A DNA stretch of 64,000 nucleotides, taken from contig NC_083382.1 in the NCBI RefSeq assembly GCF_031755915.1, positions 31,456,501 to 31,520,500 of the forward strand, in the 5' to 3' direction. Of the stretch, positions 13,801 to 26,300 are shown in pieces (positions within the stretch are counted from its first letter, which is position 1; each line of letters starts with the position of its first letter). The notes under the pieces were generated by a model that ran no database searches, had not been told where the DNA came from, and worked only from the letters and a program-made list of their open reading frames with translations. This stretch comes from Ziziphus jujuba. Its lineage: Eukaryota; Streptophyta; Magnoliopsida; Rosales; Rhamnaceae. The position numbers were made by a program, and so were the translations under genes.

Positions 13801-14950
13801 GACAGAAATGAATCATAATAAAATAGTTATATAAAGGCATAACATCAGTCACACATTTTGAATTATGCTGAGGCTACATTGCCATCTACATTCTAAACAA
13901 CATTGATCCATTAATAATGCTGGGAGAATGCAGACCATATATCCTTTTGTTAGAGAATGACAGAATATTATAAAACATTGGATTTGAAGGATAGGCCAGC
14001 TGTAGTATGCCACAATAGTTTTCATGGTTTATAAAAGCATTCAAGTGAGCTTTAAAGGGGCGTCTTTTCTTTTCCCTAGCTTTAATAATGATAAGTAATG
14101 GCGTTTGAATTTGTTTTCTTTATCAATTGAGGGTGGCTTGGGGAGGGGTGGTACGGGGAGGACGAATGACCAGAGGATATGGTTACACATACCAGATTTG
14201 AAAAGATTTGATCTTTCAAAAAATCATCAGAGAAAAATTTGGTGATTGTTTGGTTAACTATAAGACTCAAGCATGTTTAGACCCTCCTAAGGCAACTTAA
14301 CGCATCCAATTTTTGTATGAAAATCCAAATACAGTATTTAAACTTTTCCTCTCATGAATTAGAAGACAAACAACAACATTACTTAATAAAGTTTAATCAT
14401 TGGGTGGATAACAACTTTAATCAACTGCAATTAACGTGAAATGCGAAATGGTTATCCGTATATTTTCCGCATAAGTGTAAAATGCATCAAAATAAGAAGA
14501 TTCAGAAAGCAAGACAAACAAACAAAAAATAAATGTGATAGAAATTCTAAGCATTACTTGTTTTCTTCGCCTCCAATCTTCGACGGCTTCCTTGACCATT
14601 GTAGCTCCAATCACCACTACCAATGGTGCAAGAACACTGATTGCACTATAAGGTGCCAAAGGACTAAATGAAACGCAAGCCACAACAAGAAAGTACAAAT
14701 TTGCCACCCTCCTAAACTGCTCAAATAAAGACTTGGGAATAAAGTTAACCGCCGTATACTTAGTAGTTGACACATAATTTCCTCTGTATCTCAATTGAAC
14801 TTGCTCTGGATTATCAGGATCATTACAGTAAACAACCCTTGAGTACCCTCTTTGACCAATTTGGGCATGATTGTCTTCATGAGAGGAGCGAATACACGAA
14901 AATGAATAGAGCTTGCTAAAATGTATCCCTTTCTTTCGCCTCTCAGGCAT
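7850..14950 (-). CDS. ALA8: Phospholipid-transporting P4-ATPase (flippase), ALA8-like, 11 exons, 1186 aa
   Basis: P4-ATPases flip phospholipids to the cytosolic leaflet, usually with an ALIS/CDC50 subunit. Exons in transcription order: 14950-14558, 13645-12291, 11699-11589, 11492-11216, 11005-10917, 10838-10730, 10661-10431, 10307-10182, 9506-9408, 8947-8756, 8428-7850. All junctions are GT-AG and the frame closes at 3561 nt. Visible motifs: DGET in the actuator domain (residues 195-198), PISL in TM4 (373-376), the phosphorylated Asp in DKTGTLT (D426), TGDKMETA (from 731), GDGANDVGM (from 872) and FDQDVSAR near the membrane C-terminus. Length is normal for the family and no catalytic residue is missing. 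The N-terminal [16 protein letters not shown] and C-terminal RPMYHDLIQ segments resemble Arabidopsis ALA8 (At3g27870) more than ALA4-7 or ALA9-12, as I recall them. The start is the first ATG; the leader upstream was not resolved. Confidence 0.95.
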
Positions 14951-17778
14951 TTTTTTTATTTTTTTTTTCCTTTTTTGGTTTTCTTTCTCACCTAAAACAC
15001 AAAGAAAAAAAAGTTGTCTTTCCTTTTTCTCAATTTGGCTATCAAATTCTCACCCAAATTCCAATCCACATTTCTCTTTCTCTTCCCGTGGAAGAGCCAC
15101 AAGGCAACCAAACAAGTCACAACTACTTTCCCTATACATAAATCTTCACCATTCTATATTGGTAAAATGCCCCGATATCCAACAAACACAGTCCCCACAT
15201 TACAATAAAAGCCGACATTAAAAAATGGCAAAATCTTCGATAAAAAATTCTAGAAAACCATTAAGATCATCTAAACAGCCAAAACAAAGTATAACTTGAG
15301 AAGCAGATATGCTCTGAATGCTTTGCTTCTTCTAAGCTATTGTAGCCAAAAGCACACAGAAAAATGGTTTACAAATGACACAGCATCAAGCGCCTTCAAG
15401 GTTTCACTGAAAAAAAAATTATAAAAAAAAAAAAAAAAAAAAGCATTAACTTATTTCAAACTTCAACAGCAAATTTACAATACAGCTGAAAAAAGAAGCT
15501 GGCTGTGGGATTCTTGGAAACCCTAGTAGATAGCGTTTCTGAGAATTCCTTACTTCAACACCAAGTCGCGGAGATCTCTTCCTTGCAATTTCAGCTGAAA
15601 TATGTAAGAGGAAGTAAGGAAGGAGAAAATGGGGAAGGAAAAATAAAAGGTGAGCCTTTTGTTTAAGTAGTAGTTAGCTTTGCCGCTTTTATAAGCAAAA
15701 AGAAAATAAAACAGAGAGAGACAGAGAGAGATAAAAGTAGGAAAATGGGAGGCGTTTCAGGCGATTACTTCTCGTACACTTTCATGGCATTTCTCATGAA
15801 GACTAGGAAGACAGCTGAAGTAAGATGCACGGAGAACTGTCAAGATCTGCCCCTTACACGTGGCAAGATAAGTAACAGTGACATGTTTATCTTGATTATT
15901 ATTTTATCAATAAACATGGAAATACTAAAATATTAATTAAATTTAATTATCAAACATCTAAGATATTTAACAATATCTTTAAAAATTAATACGACAGGAA
16001 TACATAACTTAACAAATAATATTGAATTGATTTTTTATTCATTTATCTCTTTAAAAACTTATTTATCTCTATTTATATTTAAATTATGAATATATCCATT
16101 AGTTATTAATACATTTATTTGATAAATAAATTTAATAAATTTTTTTTATACTATTCATTTCCTACACTGGCCTGTTACTCTACGTCCGCGGACTTCTTCT
16201 AAGAGACTGGTTTGACGTTGCCAGGACACCCGAAATTGTAGCCCCATTAGGTGTCAAAAACACTCAAAACAACGTCGTTTGCTTTGGAAAAATGCGTCCT
16301 TCATTATAGTGCGTCTTTATTAGTCAGTAGTCTTTTTGATTCTTTCTTTTTCCTTTTCTTTTTTTTCTTTTCTTTTTTTTCTTTTCTTTTTTTCTTTAAT
16401 GCTAAGTTACATGCTCACTCTAATTTTTCATATGTTTATTGTTTTAACTTACAAAGGATGTAAAAATGTTATAATCGTTGTACTGCCACTCGCTGAGTTT
16501 TTTTTTTTTTTTTTTGGTAAAATCACTCGCTGAGTGCTATGAACGTCCTTCTCTGACAATTCTTATCTGAGATTTATGACTATTCAACGGTATTAATTGA
16601 ATATCTACCACACCTCTGAATGCTTAAAAGATCACTCTTGTTTTTTTTTTTTTTTTTTTTTTTTTTTGGTATATTTATAGTTTAGCCTTTACCCAAAAAT
16701 AAAAAATAAAAAAATCAATATTACTTTTTCCTTGTGGTTCAATTAATGGGAAAACTTTCACCGTTTTCTTGGGCTTAAGAAAATACAACTTGCTAAGCTT
16801 TAAAAAATAATGTTTTACTTTCAAATACAACTTATTTACATAATTATGACCAAATATATCTTAGTATTTATATAAATGTAGAAATAGAAAAACTTTAGAA
16901 ACCAAATCATGACTCATTAGATAAGAAATATATAATTATATAATAAAATTAAAGGAAAAGGAAACAAAAAAGAAAGACTTATTAGTAGTCGTGGTTGACT
17001 GGCTTTTCTTTAAAAAGAAAATAAGAATACTATTTTTTTTCAAAAAAAAGAAAAAAAGAAAAATGAAAGCATTGGTTAGTGGAAAAATCTGGAATAATGG
17101 GCTATATTGATCCCGTGAGAGCCCAGTCGCTTCTACGGTGGACAGGAAATTTCACGCTGGGACCATTAAACATAGTAACGTATAATTTTAACTAATCTAT
17201 ATTGATACTGTGCCACGTGCATTTTGGGCCCTATTGATGTGATAACTGTCGGTCCACGTTGCGAAATTTAAACTACAAGACATGCACACTGATGCAACCC
17301 CCGGGGGCGTACAAAGTCTTCTCCTTCACTTTCCCAACGATAAATTTGGTGCTTTCCGATTTTGGCCAATTTGCTTTAGAGTCCAACAAAATTTCTCACA
17401 TTATTGATTATTTACTTTTCACAAATTTTAATTTTAATATAATTTTTTACATATTACATTTTTTTTTAATTTCTAAAATAACAGGGGAAAAAAATTATAT
17501 ATTTATTTGAAAATTGGCTAAGAAATTAGAAAAAATAAATTATTCAAGATGATGAAGGGCATGGTTGTATTAATGTGTAGTATTTGTTGCCCACATGGTT
17601 CAATAGGATTGGGAAGTGGGATTTCATTTCAGTGATGTTTGTTAGTGATACCATTTGTGAATTGTCATAATCAGATGCATCACTCTTCATCATGGCATGG
17701 ACAACATGTTCATCCAAAATTATTATAAGTTGGTAATCCATTCCTTCAATTTCCTTCCCGTAGCATCTATCCAATCAA

Positions 17779-18005
17779 TTTCCTACCTCCACAACAATTA
17801 ATGTTCCCCTCTTATGCTATTAACTTACAAATTTATATAACGTTCCGCAGCATTTGTACCATGTTAGTTTTTTATTGTTTGATTAGTGTTGATTTCCTAC
17901 CTCCACAACAATTAATGTTTCTTTCCTATGCTATTAACTTCAAGGTTTATATAATATTCCGCTGCGTATATAGCATATTAGTTTTTATTGTTTGATCAAT
18001 GTTAA
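17779..18005. repeat. 114-bp tandem duplication
   Basis: Two copies start with the identical string TTTCCTACCTCCACAACAAT, at 17779 and 17893. Both continue through a TATGCTATTAACTT block and end with GTTAGTTTTTTATTGTTTGAT-type sequence. Divergence is modest, which suggests a fairly recent local duplication. No gene lies in it. Confidence 0.8.
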
Positions 18006-20207
18006 TTTTACATAGCCTTAACTTTTTTTTTTTAATCATACATCATTCAGCTTTAACTTTAAGAATAATATGAGTGTATATATAATACGTGTTTTTGTAT
18101 TATTTTTTATTTTTTTCATAAATGCATGTAGGAAATTTTATCTCTTTTTTTTTTCTTTTTTTTTTTTTGTAAAATTAATGTTCCAATTTTATGTAGAAAT
18201 TATTTTACATTTACCATCCCAAGTTCAGCTTCCTAATCTCATTCTGGTCTGCATTCCACGTGGCGTTAAACACGGATCGTGAAAAATGTTGGATTATTTT
18301 CCTAGCATATTAAAATAGCCTTCTTTTTTTCCTTTTTTTTTTTTTTGACATAATATAAAACTGGTCAATTGGCAATTGCATTGGAGTTTCAAACTCTTTT
18401 TGAATTTTTTGGTCGTTAAATGAAGTTTCAATTTTCAAAGTTCAGACTTTGTAATTGTTCATTTGGAAATGATTCAGGAACAGATTTACCAACTTGACCA
18501 CCAAACCGTATATGTAGGTCAAAAATCTATGTTTGATTAGTGAATCATAAAATGTTTCTTTACAGCTTTTCTTGTACCTTATTATTTATTTATTTTTTTT
18601 TGGGTAAATATAGTTTATCTTATACGTTGCGGTCGGTAAAAAATAAAATTAAAAAAGAAAAGAAAACGATCTGAAATATTTGTTTCACCATAAAAAAAAA
18701 AAAGTAAGTACTAACAAATAATTACCTCCCAAAAATCATAAACAAGGAATCAAATAAAAAAAGAAGAAGAAAAAGTTTGTGTAATTGGTATATCCTCATT
18801 AGTCATTTTGTACATTGCCTATGATTATAATTAAACTGTATATTACATGGTATGATCGGTATCTAAAGAACACACTCAGGCTAAAATTGATCCGGATTAA
18901 AGTGATTAAAGACTCTTAAACAAGTAACTAAAAAATATATGCAAATAATATCTGTCCCTATTCGTATACAGCCTGTACAAAAGTGTAGCTCTTTTTTTCA
19001 GTTTTTATCCTTGAGCACTCAGCCATTCACGGAGCTTAGATTGAATGGCACACAAAGTGATTGGGAAGTTGGGACATCCTGACGAGGGAGATCTGACAAA
19101 CAATTGTTTTGGTTCAGATGGATTTAATTAATTAAGAATATGTTTAGAATCCAAACGATAAAGAAAAAAGGAAATATTTAGGCATATATAATTCATGATT
19201 TCCACATGTTACTCAGTTAAATTTGTCTATATTAGTTGACCATGCCAGCAACTCTACGCAGAACATGCATGTCAATTACGAGCCAAATTTCTTCGTATCA
19301 CCATTTGTTATTTTCCTGTTTTGGTCATTTGCAATATTAATTGCTGTTTAATGGGAGTTTCTCACTGTTAAATTTAATTAAAGCAGATATTGTCCCGTCT
19401 GACTGTTTGTTTCAATGAAAGACTTTTACTTTTATTTCCAATTTTTCAGAGTTTCTTTTCCTTTTTTTTTTTTTTTTTTTTTTTTGGGGGGGTGCGAAAA
19501 TGATGTTCTACTATTATTGAAGTATCAAAAACGGTATGTCTGTGGGCATAAAAAAATAGGTATCGATTATGCCTCCAAAGCGGTGAAACTAACACTCTAG
19601 TCAGGCGCAATGAATCCAATCAATCCGATAATTGAGGCAAAAAGAGGAAAATAAATAAATAAATTCTGTCCCTCAACAAATTGTGATTGCATGCTGGCAG
19701 CGGCCCAAACCCAGTCCATGAGAAGTAGGGACAACTTATCCTCGAATCACTTCAATTGTAAACGAGACACAACTAAATATGGGTCTGATAATTTTTGTGA
19801 ACCGGATCAGCCCAACACCATGTACCCAAGTCCAAAACAATTGTTTTATTTGGTAAACAGGTCCAAAACAATACAAAACTTGGATTGTTTTGACATTTGA
19901 TATTTTTCAAAACCAATATAAAAAAAAAAAAAAGTTTTATGCGTTGAGTGATATAAAAATTATCCACTTGTGATAGTTAATGGAAACAATCAAACAAATA
20001 CATATAAATGAAATAGGACTAGCTCAGTTGAAAACTAAAATTTGATAAATAACTATGGACTATACTGATTCAATTCCATGAATGTTTTTTAATAAATAAT
20101 TTTAACATGGAGTTGTCAAATCGATATCATACTTTGTTATAAATAATAGCTCATGGACATATAATAAAGAATTCAATTATGAATTTAGTAATGAAAAAAA
20201 AAAAAAA

Positions 20208-20229
20208 AACACACACACACACACACACA
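20208..20229. repeat. (AC)n microsatellite after a poly-A tract
   Basis: A run of about sixteen A residues is followed directly by eleven AC dinucleotides. Simple sequence repeat, no gene nearby. Confidence 0.9.
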
Positions 20230-20599
20230 AGAGTAGCTAATCAAAAGTCCTACCAAGATTAAACCAAAGGCATAGTAGACTCTTTTTTTATGTTTAGAGT
20301 GAGTTTAAATCCTCTTATCCTGAAAAACTCAAAATGATATTAACTTCTATTTTTTAGAGCATAACGTAATGAAGGATCATATTTATTGAAGTAGAGAAAG
20401 AAAAATTTTTACATTGCAATTTTTCCTTCTAGAGATTATTGCTATTTATTTAGCACTCACTCGATCTTACATTTTTATCGAACCGTGGAGTACGGAGTTG
20501 AATCTTTATAACGCTTTTGCACGTGGACAGCATCCAGGTTAAGAACCTTTTTCCTTCTTTTTTCTTTTGTTTTTTCTTTTTTATAAAAAAAAAAAAGGG

Positions 20600-20700
20600 T
20601 CAAGGGCCTTGTTGTAATTACAACCAATCACAACGGGTAGAAAAATAAAAGAAGAATTACAGCCAATCACGCAATGTGGTTGACCCTAATTAGGTATTCC
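20600..20700 (+). promoter_or_regulatory. Duplicated CCAAT-box region upstream of the kinase leader
   Basis: Two copies of AATTACA(A/G)CCAATCAC sit about 39 bp apart, with CCAAT at 20624-20628 and 20663-20667. A CT-rich tract follows at about 20850-20875. CCAAT pairs bind NF-Y in plant promoters (known family behaviour). The link to the kinase gene, whose ATG is 2.7 kb downstream, is an inference from position. Confidence 0.35.
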
Positions 20701-21059
20701 ACAGGTGAGAGAATCAATCCTCCTCGATCTAATTTTATCCTCTTTATGATAAATTGCCGATACGATAAAGCGATCCGCCGATATATTCACCTACTGAAAC
20801 TCAAATCTATTGGCGGGACCCACTACATTGGCATCGCTGCTCTCCTCTATTACTCTCTCTCTCTCTCTCTCACTCTGTGTCTCAGAAAAATAATTTTGCT
20901 TACAATTATTATTTTTTTCGTTGGGTTTTCCCCAAAAATAAAATATTTGCTGTTAATTAGGAAGATACTGAAACGAAAGAGAAGGCAGAAAAAAGGAGCT
21001 TCGCTTTTATTTTTGGTATTTATTATATTTTTTTATTGTTTATTTATTTTCTGGGGCTA

Positions 21060-23387
21060 AAAACGGTGAGAGATGCGATCCCGGACCTTACACTTGGAGA
21101 CAGAGAGAAGAGAGAAAGAGAGACCAAGCAGGGACTTTGTTGGCATCGTCCATGTCGAACTAGTCCATAAAGCAATTGAGTTTGCCAGCTGAATCGTGGT
21201 CGTTTTGTCGGGCAAGGAGGTTTCACTTCTGGTTTTGAACCTGTGTTTTCACGGCGAAACGAAACAAGAAAAAAAAAAAAAAAAAAAAAAAGGGAATTGG
21301 GGTCTACTTCTTCTGCTGTTGGAAAACCCTAGGTCCGTACACCCGACCTGGTGAAAAATCATTATGTCCTTGAGCTCTACGCGATTGAATTTTTAGCAGC
21401 TTTATGTTAAGCTAGCGACTTTCCATTAGGCAGTCGAGCTTTCTTCATATTCTTCTTTTTATTCTATTTTTTGTTTGGGACAATTAGTTCGATTGTGTTT
21501 GGTAAGGTTTGGAAATCAGTGGAGGATTAGAAACTTGGTTTCATGAATGGACTTCACTTGGGAATCTTAAATGTACGTGTTTTTGAATTTTTTCTATATG
21601 GGAGGTAGCATGGGGACTGGGCTATATGAATTTCCTAGTTAGGGTGCTTTGGCCTAAGAAATTAGACTAGTAAATGCTAATGTAAAGCATTTTATTTTTT
21701 TAATTTTGGATTTTCATTTTAGTTCACTTTATAAGATGAATGGTTTATCATACAATTTGCAGATTTTTAGGAACATGCAGGTGGACGATTGTTTTCTATG
21801 AACTGGGTTGCTATTATATTGTCAGGAATTGAAAATATAGAGATGCTTGGCCTTTTTTCTGTCTGGTTAGTGGAGACTGTTTTAGTACTGGATCGAATAA
21901 GATCCTTATTATCTTCGGAATTTTCTTTAAAGTAATAAAAAGCACAACGCCTTCTTCCAATTAGTCAGGTCCATCAAAATTCCGAAAGTTGTTATAGTAG
22001 AGGGGTCTTTTTCATCATTATTCCCATAGTCACTATCTCAATCGGATTTTCGGCATTTCTGCTCTTAAAAGGTCATATGCATTGATACCTCTGATAACTT
22101 GTTTTTGGGTCATCGCTGAAGGAAAATTAGATTGCAATCTGGAGTCTGACCGGGGACTGGCGAGTTAGAAATTATTCACTGTCCAACAGGCATTATGATG
22201 TGTAAGAGAATTGCAAATGCAAAGAGTCTGGGTAAGTGTTGTTTAAAACTGTTTAGAGGGAGATTGGGATGAATGTGGGTTTGTGGGCAAGGCGAAGGGC
22301 TCTTTAAAGTTACGAGTAGGAGGCAGTGCAATTATTTGCAGCTGTAGAACGATGATGACAGAAGGGTTAGCAAATTTTGTAATTCCATTAGATGAGCGTA
22401 GGTCAAAGTGATGCAATTTTTTAAACTAGGAAGATAAGGGATTCAAAATGCGTTTGAAAATCTATCAGACGAGTGTAGGTAGGTTGTTTGCACCCTGCAT
22501 GGGTTGGTTAACTGTATCAAAGTTTAGAGTTTGATGTTAAGCTGTGAGAAGTTAGCAATATTACCCTTCTTTGCTGGATGTTGGCATTTGTAAATTATAG
22601 TTTTCCGTCTCTGCAATATCTTATGCTTTGTAAATTTACTTCATGAAAATGTTGGTAAATTTTGCTTGTTTGTCTTTTGGCTGTTCCCTTTAACTTTACT
22701 TCTCTCTTCATGTTCATAGTATTGGTTATTTATATGCTGAAATCATCATTATTAATTGGGAAAGTTGTCTATGTTGGTCTTCCTTCTGGTCTGATACTGT
22801 CCTAATAATTGCCTGTTTGATTTTTCAGGTCTTTCTGCTTATTGTTTTCCCCAAGAAATTTCTGTTCATCTTTGGAATGCATCTATGTTAAATGTTAAGT
22901 TGATCTGGTGAGGATAACTCCTGGTTCAAAATTGATGGTGTTACCCTGGACTTTTCCTGATGATATGAGAGTTAGGCTGGTGCAAATAATATGTCTGCGC
23001 TAGTTCCTACTAATAGTGACTGGGAATTATAAATTTTTACTGGTTTCATGTTGTATTTGATGGTGTGCAGTGTTGGTTTGGTAACTTCAGTTAAGAGTTG
23101 AAGTGATGCAGTAATATTGTTTCTACATTTGTGATAGTAGATCTTGTTTTCATTGTTTCAAGTATTTTGGGGTTTTCAAGTTTATTTGGCTTCGAAGGAA
23201 TTATATATCATCTCCATGAAGTCACTGAATTCTTCTACTATTTTTTGTTGACCAAAAGAAGATGCTACCAAATTGGAAAAAACCTCTCATAAACTTGAAA
23301 CTTGCCTCCTTGTTGTGCTTTGAATTCATGTTCTCTGGCATATGTAGGAGTAAAGAGGGTGTCAACCGTGTTATATAAGAAGAAAGC
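21060..23387 (+). other. Probable 5' leader of the kinase gene, with at least one leader intron
   Basis: The stretch before the kinase ATG has no open frame but the base composition of plant transcribed DNA. A telo-box-like AAACCCTAG lies near 21325. A plausible last leader acceptor is the TATGTAG ending at 23347, which would leave about 40 nt of leader before the ATG at 23388. The first leader exon and its donor could not be fixed. Confidence 0.35.
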
Positions 23388-26300
23388 ATGGAGCATGTTA
23401 TGGAGAAAAGATATCCTGTTGATGCAAAAGATTATAAGTTGTATGAAGAAGTTGGTGAAGGGGTCAGCGCCACTGTGTATAGGGCTCTCTGCATTCCATT
23501 TAATGAGATAGTTGCAATCAAAGTTCTTGATCTGGAAAAATGTAATAATGACCTGGTACGTGTGAGAATAGCTCTTGTAAGTGAAAGGGTATCTGTATAT
23601 TGCATTAAATATATTGCCTTTCTCTTAATATTGAAAATATATATGACAAGTTTGTAATCAAATTATTTTGAAGGATAATATTAACTTGTAACTTCCTTGA
23701 GCATCATTTTTTCATGTTATTATATGTGTTTTAAATCTCTTTAGGAAAGATTTTGTTCCTTATTCATGATCCCATCTCAAAATTGTCAGTGTGCTATTAA
23801 ATTTGTATTAATTTGCTAATTATGCAGGATGGTATCCGGCGAGAGGTACAGACAATGACCTTGACTGATCATCCAAATTTACTACGTGCTCATTGCTCTT
23901 TCACTGCTGGGTACAACCTTTGGGTCGTGATGCCATATATGGCAGGGGGGTCATGTCTGCACATTATGAAATCTGCTTATCCAGAAGGTTTTGAAGAGAC
24001 TGTTATTGCTACTTTACTGCGTGAGGTTCTCAAAGCTCTTGTTTACCTCCATGCACATGGGCACATTCATAGAGATGTGAAGGTACCTCACTTGATGTGC
24101 TGATCTCGTCATTGCCAGTGAAATTCTGCATTTTTAATCACAAGCTAAACATGTTAAGAGTTATTAATTGTCGTTCATAATGTGTATGTAGAAGCAGATT
24201 CACTTATGGTCCTGTTATGTGAGGAGATCGTTAATTGTTTGTTGTGTTGGCTTGTTATGCATAATTGGGGGAGTGATAAGTGTTTGTTGATTGTTGTGTC
24301 AATTTCATATTCATGGTTAGGTCTACTTATTAACTGCTGTTATGCAATTAGCACTAAATTTTAAAAGTGGTGACTTTTTTCTTTTTTTTACCCTCCCTGA
24401 AAAAGTGTTGGGGATGCTACTGTAATTTATTTCTTATTAAAGTACTTAATCTCCCTTTGCAGGCTGGTAATATATTAATTGACTCTAATGGTGCAGTCAA
24501 GTTAGCTGACTTTGGAGTGTCTGCTTGCATGTTTGACACTGGTGACAGGCAGCGTTCTAGAAACACTTTTGTTGGAACTCCTTGCTGGTATTCTTTTTAT
24601 TTGTGCATCCTTTCCAATACCTGAGATCCTGTAGCAACATGCTGATATCTGTAGTTATAAGAATTTATGGAATTAGACTCACTTTTTATCCTCTTCCCCC
24701 CCCTCAGGATGGCTCCTGAAGTTATGCAGCAACTGCATGGATATGACTTTAAGTGAGTCAATTGCACATACAACATACTTTAATGTTCTTTATCCATCAA
24801 ATTCCCCTATTATTTCTCTAAGTCCTCAGTGTTATATTTAGTTAAATTTTTTTTTCCCTGACATTTTCTGTTGTCTCAAACAGAGCTGACATCTGGTCAT
24901 TTGGAATTACAGCACTTGAACTTGCTCATGGCCATGCCCCATTTTCGAAGTATCCACCAATGAAAGTAAATTTCTTAAATGTTTTTATATTCATGTGTAT
25001 TGCATTCAGGAGGTTTTTCAGTGCTACTTTGTGTAAGCTCACCAAATTTTCCCTGATTTCTTTTGTCTTTTAGGTTCTTTTGATGACTCTACAAAATGCA
25101 CCTCCAGGTCTTGACTATGAAAGAGACAAGAGATTCTCAAAGGTTATTGATGTTCTCAAGCTTTCATATATCCATTATAAAGTGTTGTTCTTACAGAGCT
25201 TTGTTCTTTTCAGTCTTTTAAGGAACTGGTAGCTGCGTGCTTAGTGAAGGATCCAAAGAAGCGTCCAACCTCAGAAAAGCTTTCGAAGCACCATTTTTTC
25301 AAACATGCACGCTCAAATGAGTACTTGGCCCGTGCAATTCTAGATAATCTCACTCCATTAGGTGATCGTTTTAGGATGCTAAAGGTCTCTTATTTAATCC
25401 TAATCTGCATTTTTCTGTTTGTCGGCTCCTTTTTTAACTCTTCCACTTTAGCCTTTTTTATTTTATTATATTTTTTTATCATTTGGTTTTGTTTTTTAGG
25501 CGAAGGAGGCCGATCTTCTTGTGCAGAACAAGGCTCTCTATGGGGATAAGGAGCAATTATCACAGGTAATAATGTTATTGTCATGCACCCTTATTTTATC
25601 TAGATTGAGTGCCTTGTATCTGTATATCTAATGTTTCACACTGTTTGAAACACCTGCCATTTAGATGGTGAATAAGCATATATTTTCTAGTGGTACTGAC
25701 AGAAAGCTTTACTTCTAGAGATTCATTCACTATGTAGTTTCTATAAACTTGTGTCCTGTCCTCTGTGAGATACCTAGATTCTTGAATATGTATTTATTTG
25801 GTTAACCTTTAATGATTTCAATCTTTGCATGTTTTGGTTGGTTAATTTAGGTTTGGATAATATTTAAATGCCATCCTGAATCAAAATTTTAATACCTTGC
25901 AGCAAGAGTACATTCGAGGAATCAGTGCGTGGAATTTTAACCTTGAGGATCTGAAAAGTCAGGCTGCCCTTGTAAGTAGTGTTGGATTGTCAGTTCTTAG
26001 TTCAGTGTCTACTTTTCTATTCCCTGATTACTTGGGAAAACACTTGATTGATGAATGGAATATATGTTGCTGTTATTATTATTTGCGGCATTAACAGCAG
26101 TCCTTTTGCCTACAGATTCAGGATGATGACATTTCACATGCAGAAGATCCACATGTGAATAAGAAGGTAAGGGAAATCTTGGAAGATGTTAGGTTTCCAG
26201 CAGAAAGGGGTCCACCTGAAATGTCTAACCAATCAAATGCTACACCTAGCCAAGAGGTATATAACTCTTTCAAAGAAGTTTTCTTTCTCTTTTTATTTTT

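Larger units (their letters stand above)
14951..23387. other. Intergenic region: ALA8 upstream DNA and kinase promoter/leader
   Basis: The genes on either side are transcribed divergently and share 8.4 kb. The left part (to about 15750) is probably ALA8 leader and promoter, with a GA-rich patch at 15712-15733. The centre is AT-rich with many poly-T tracts (16500, 16640, 18150, 19460), a 114-bp tandem duplication at 17779-18000 and an AC repeat at 20208-20229. From about 20600 the sequence looks like the kinase promoter and leader. I see no supported coding gene. Confidence 0.5.

Noticed and set aside
20015..20080. tRNA-like A box (TAGCTCAGTTG) and B box (GATTCAATTCC)
   Set aside because: The B box deviates from GGTTCGANTCC and no cloverleaf or acceptor stem can be drawn. 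At most a very old tRNA-derived SINE relic.
26166..26172. GTAAGG donor-like site within kinase exon 10
   Set aside because: Reading straight through keeps the frame and gives the family-like segment [15 protein letters not shown], ending at a real donor at 26257.
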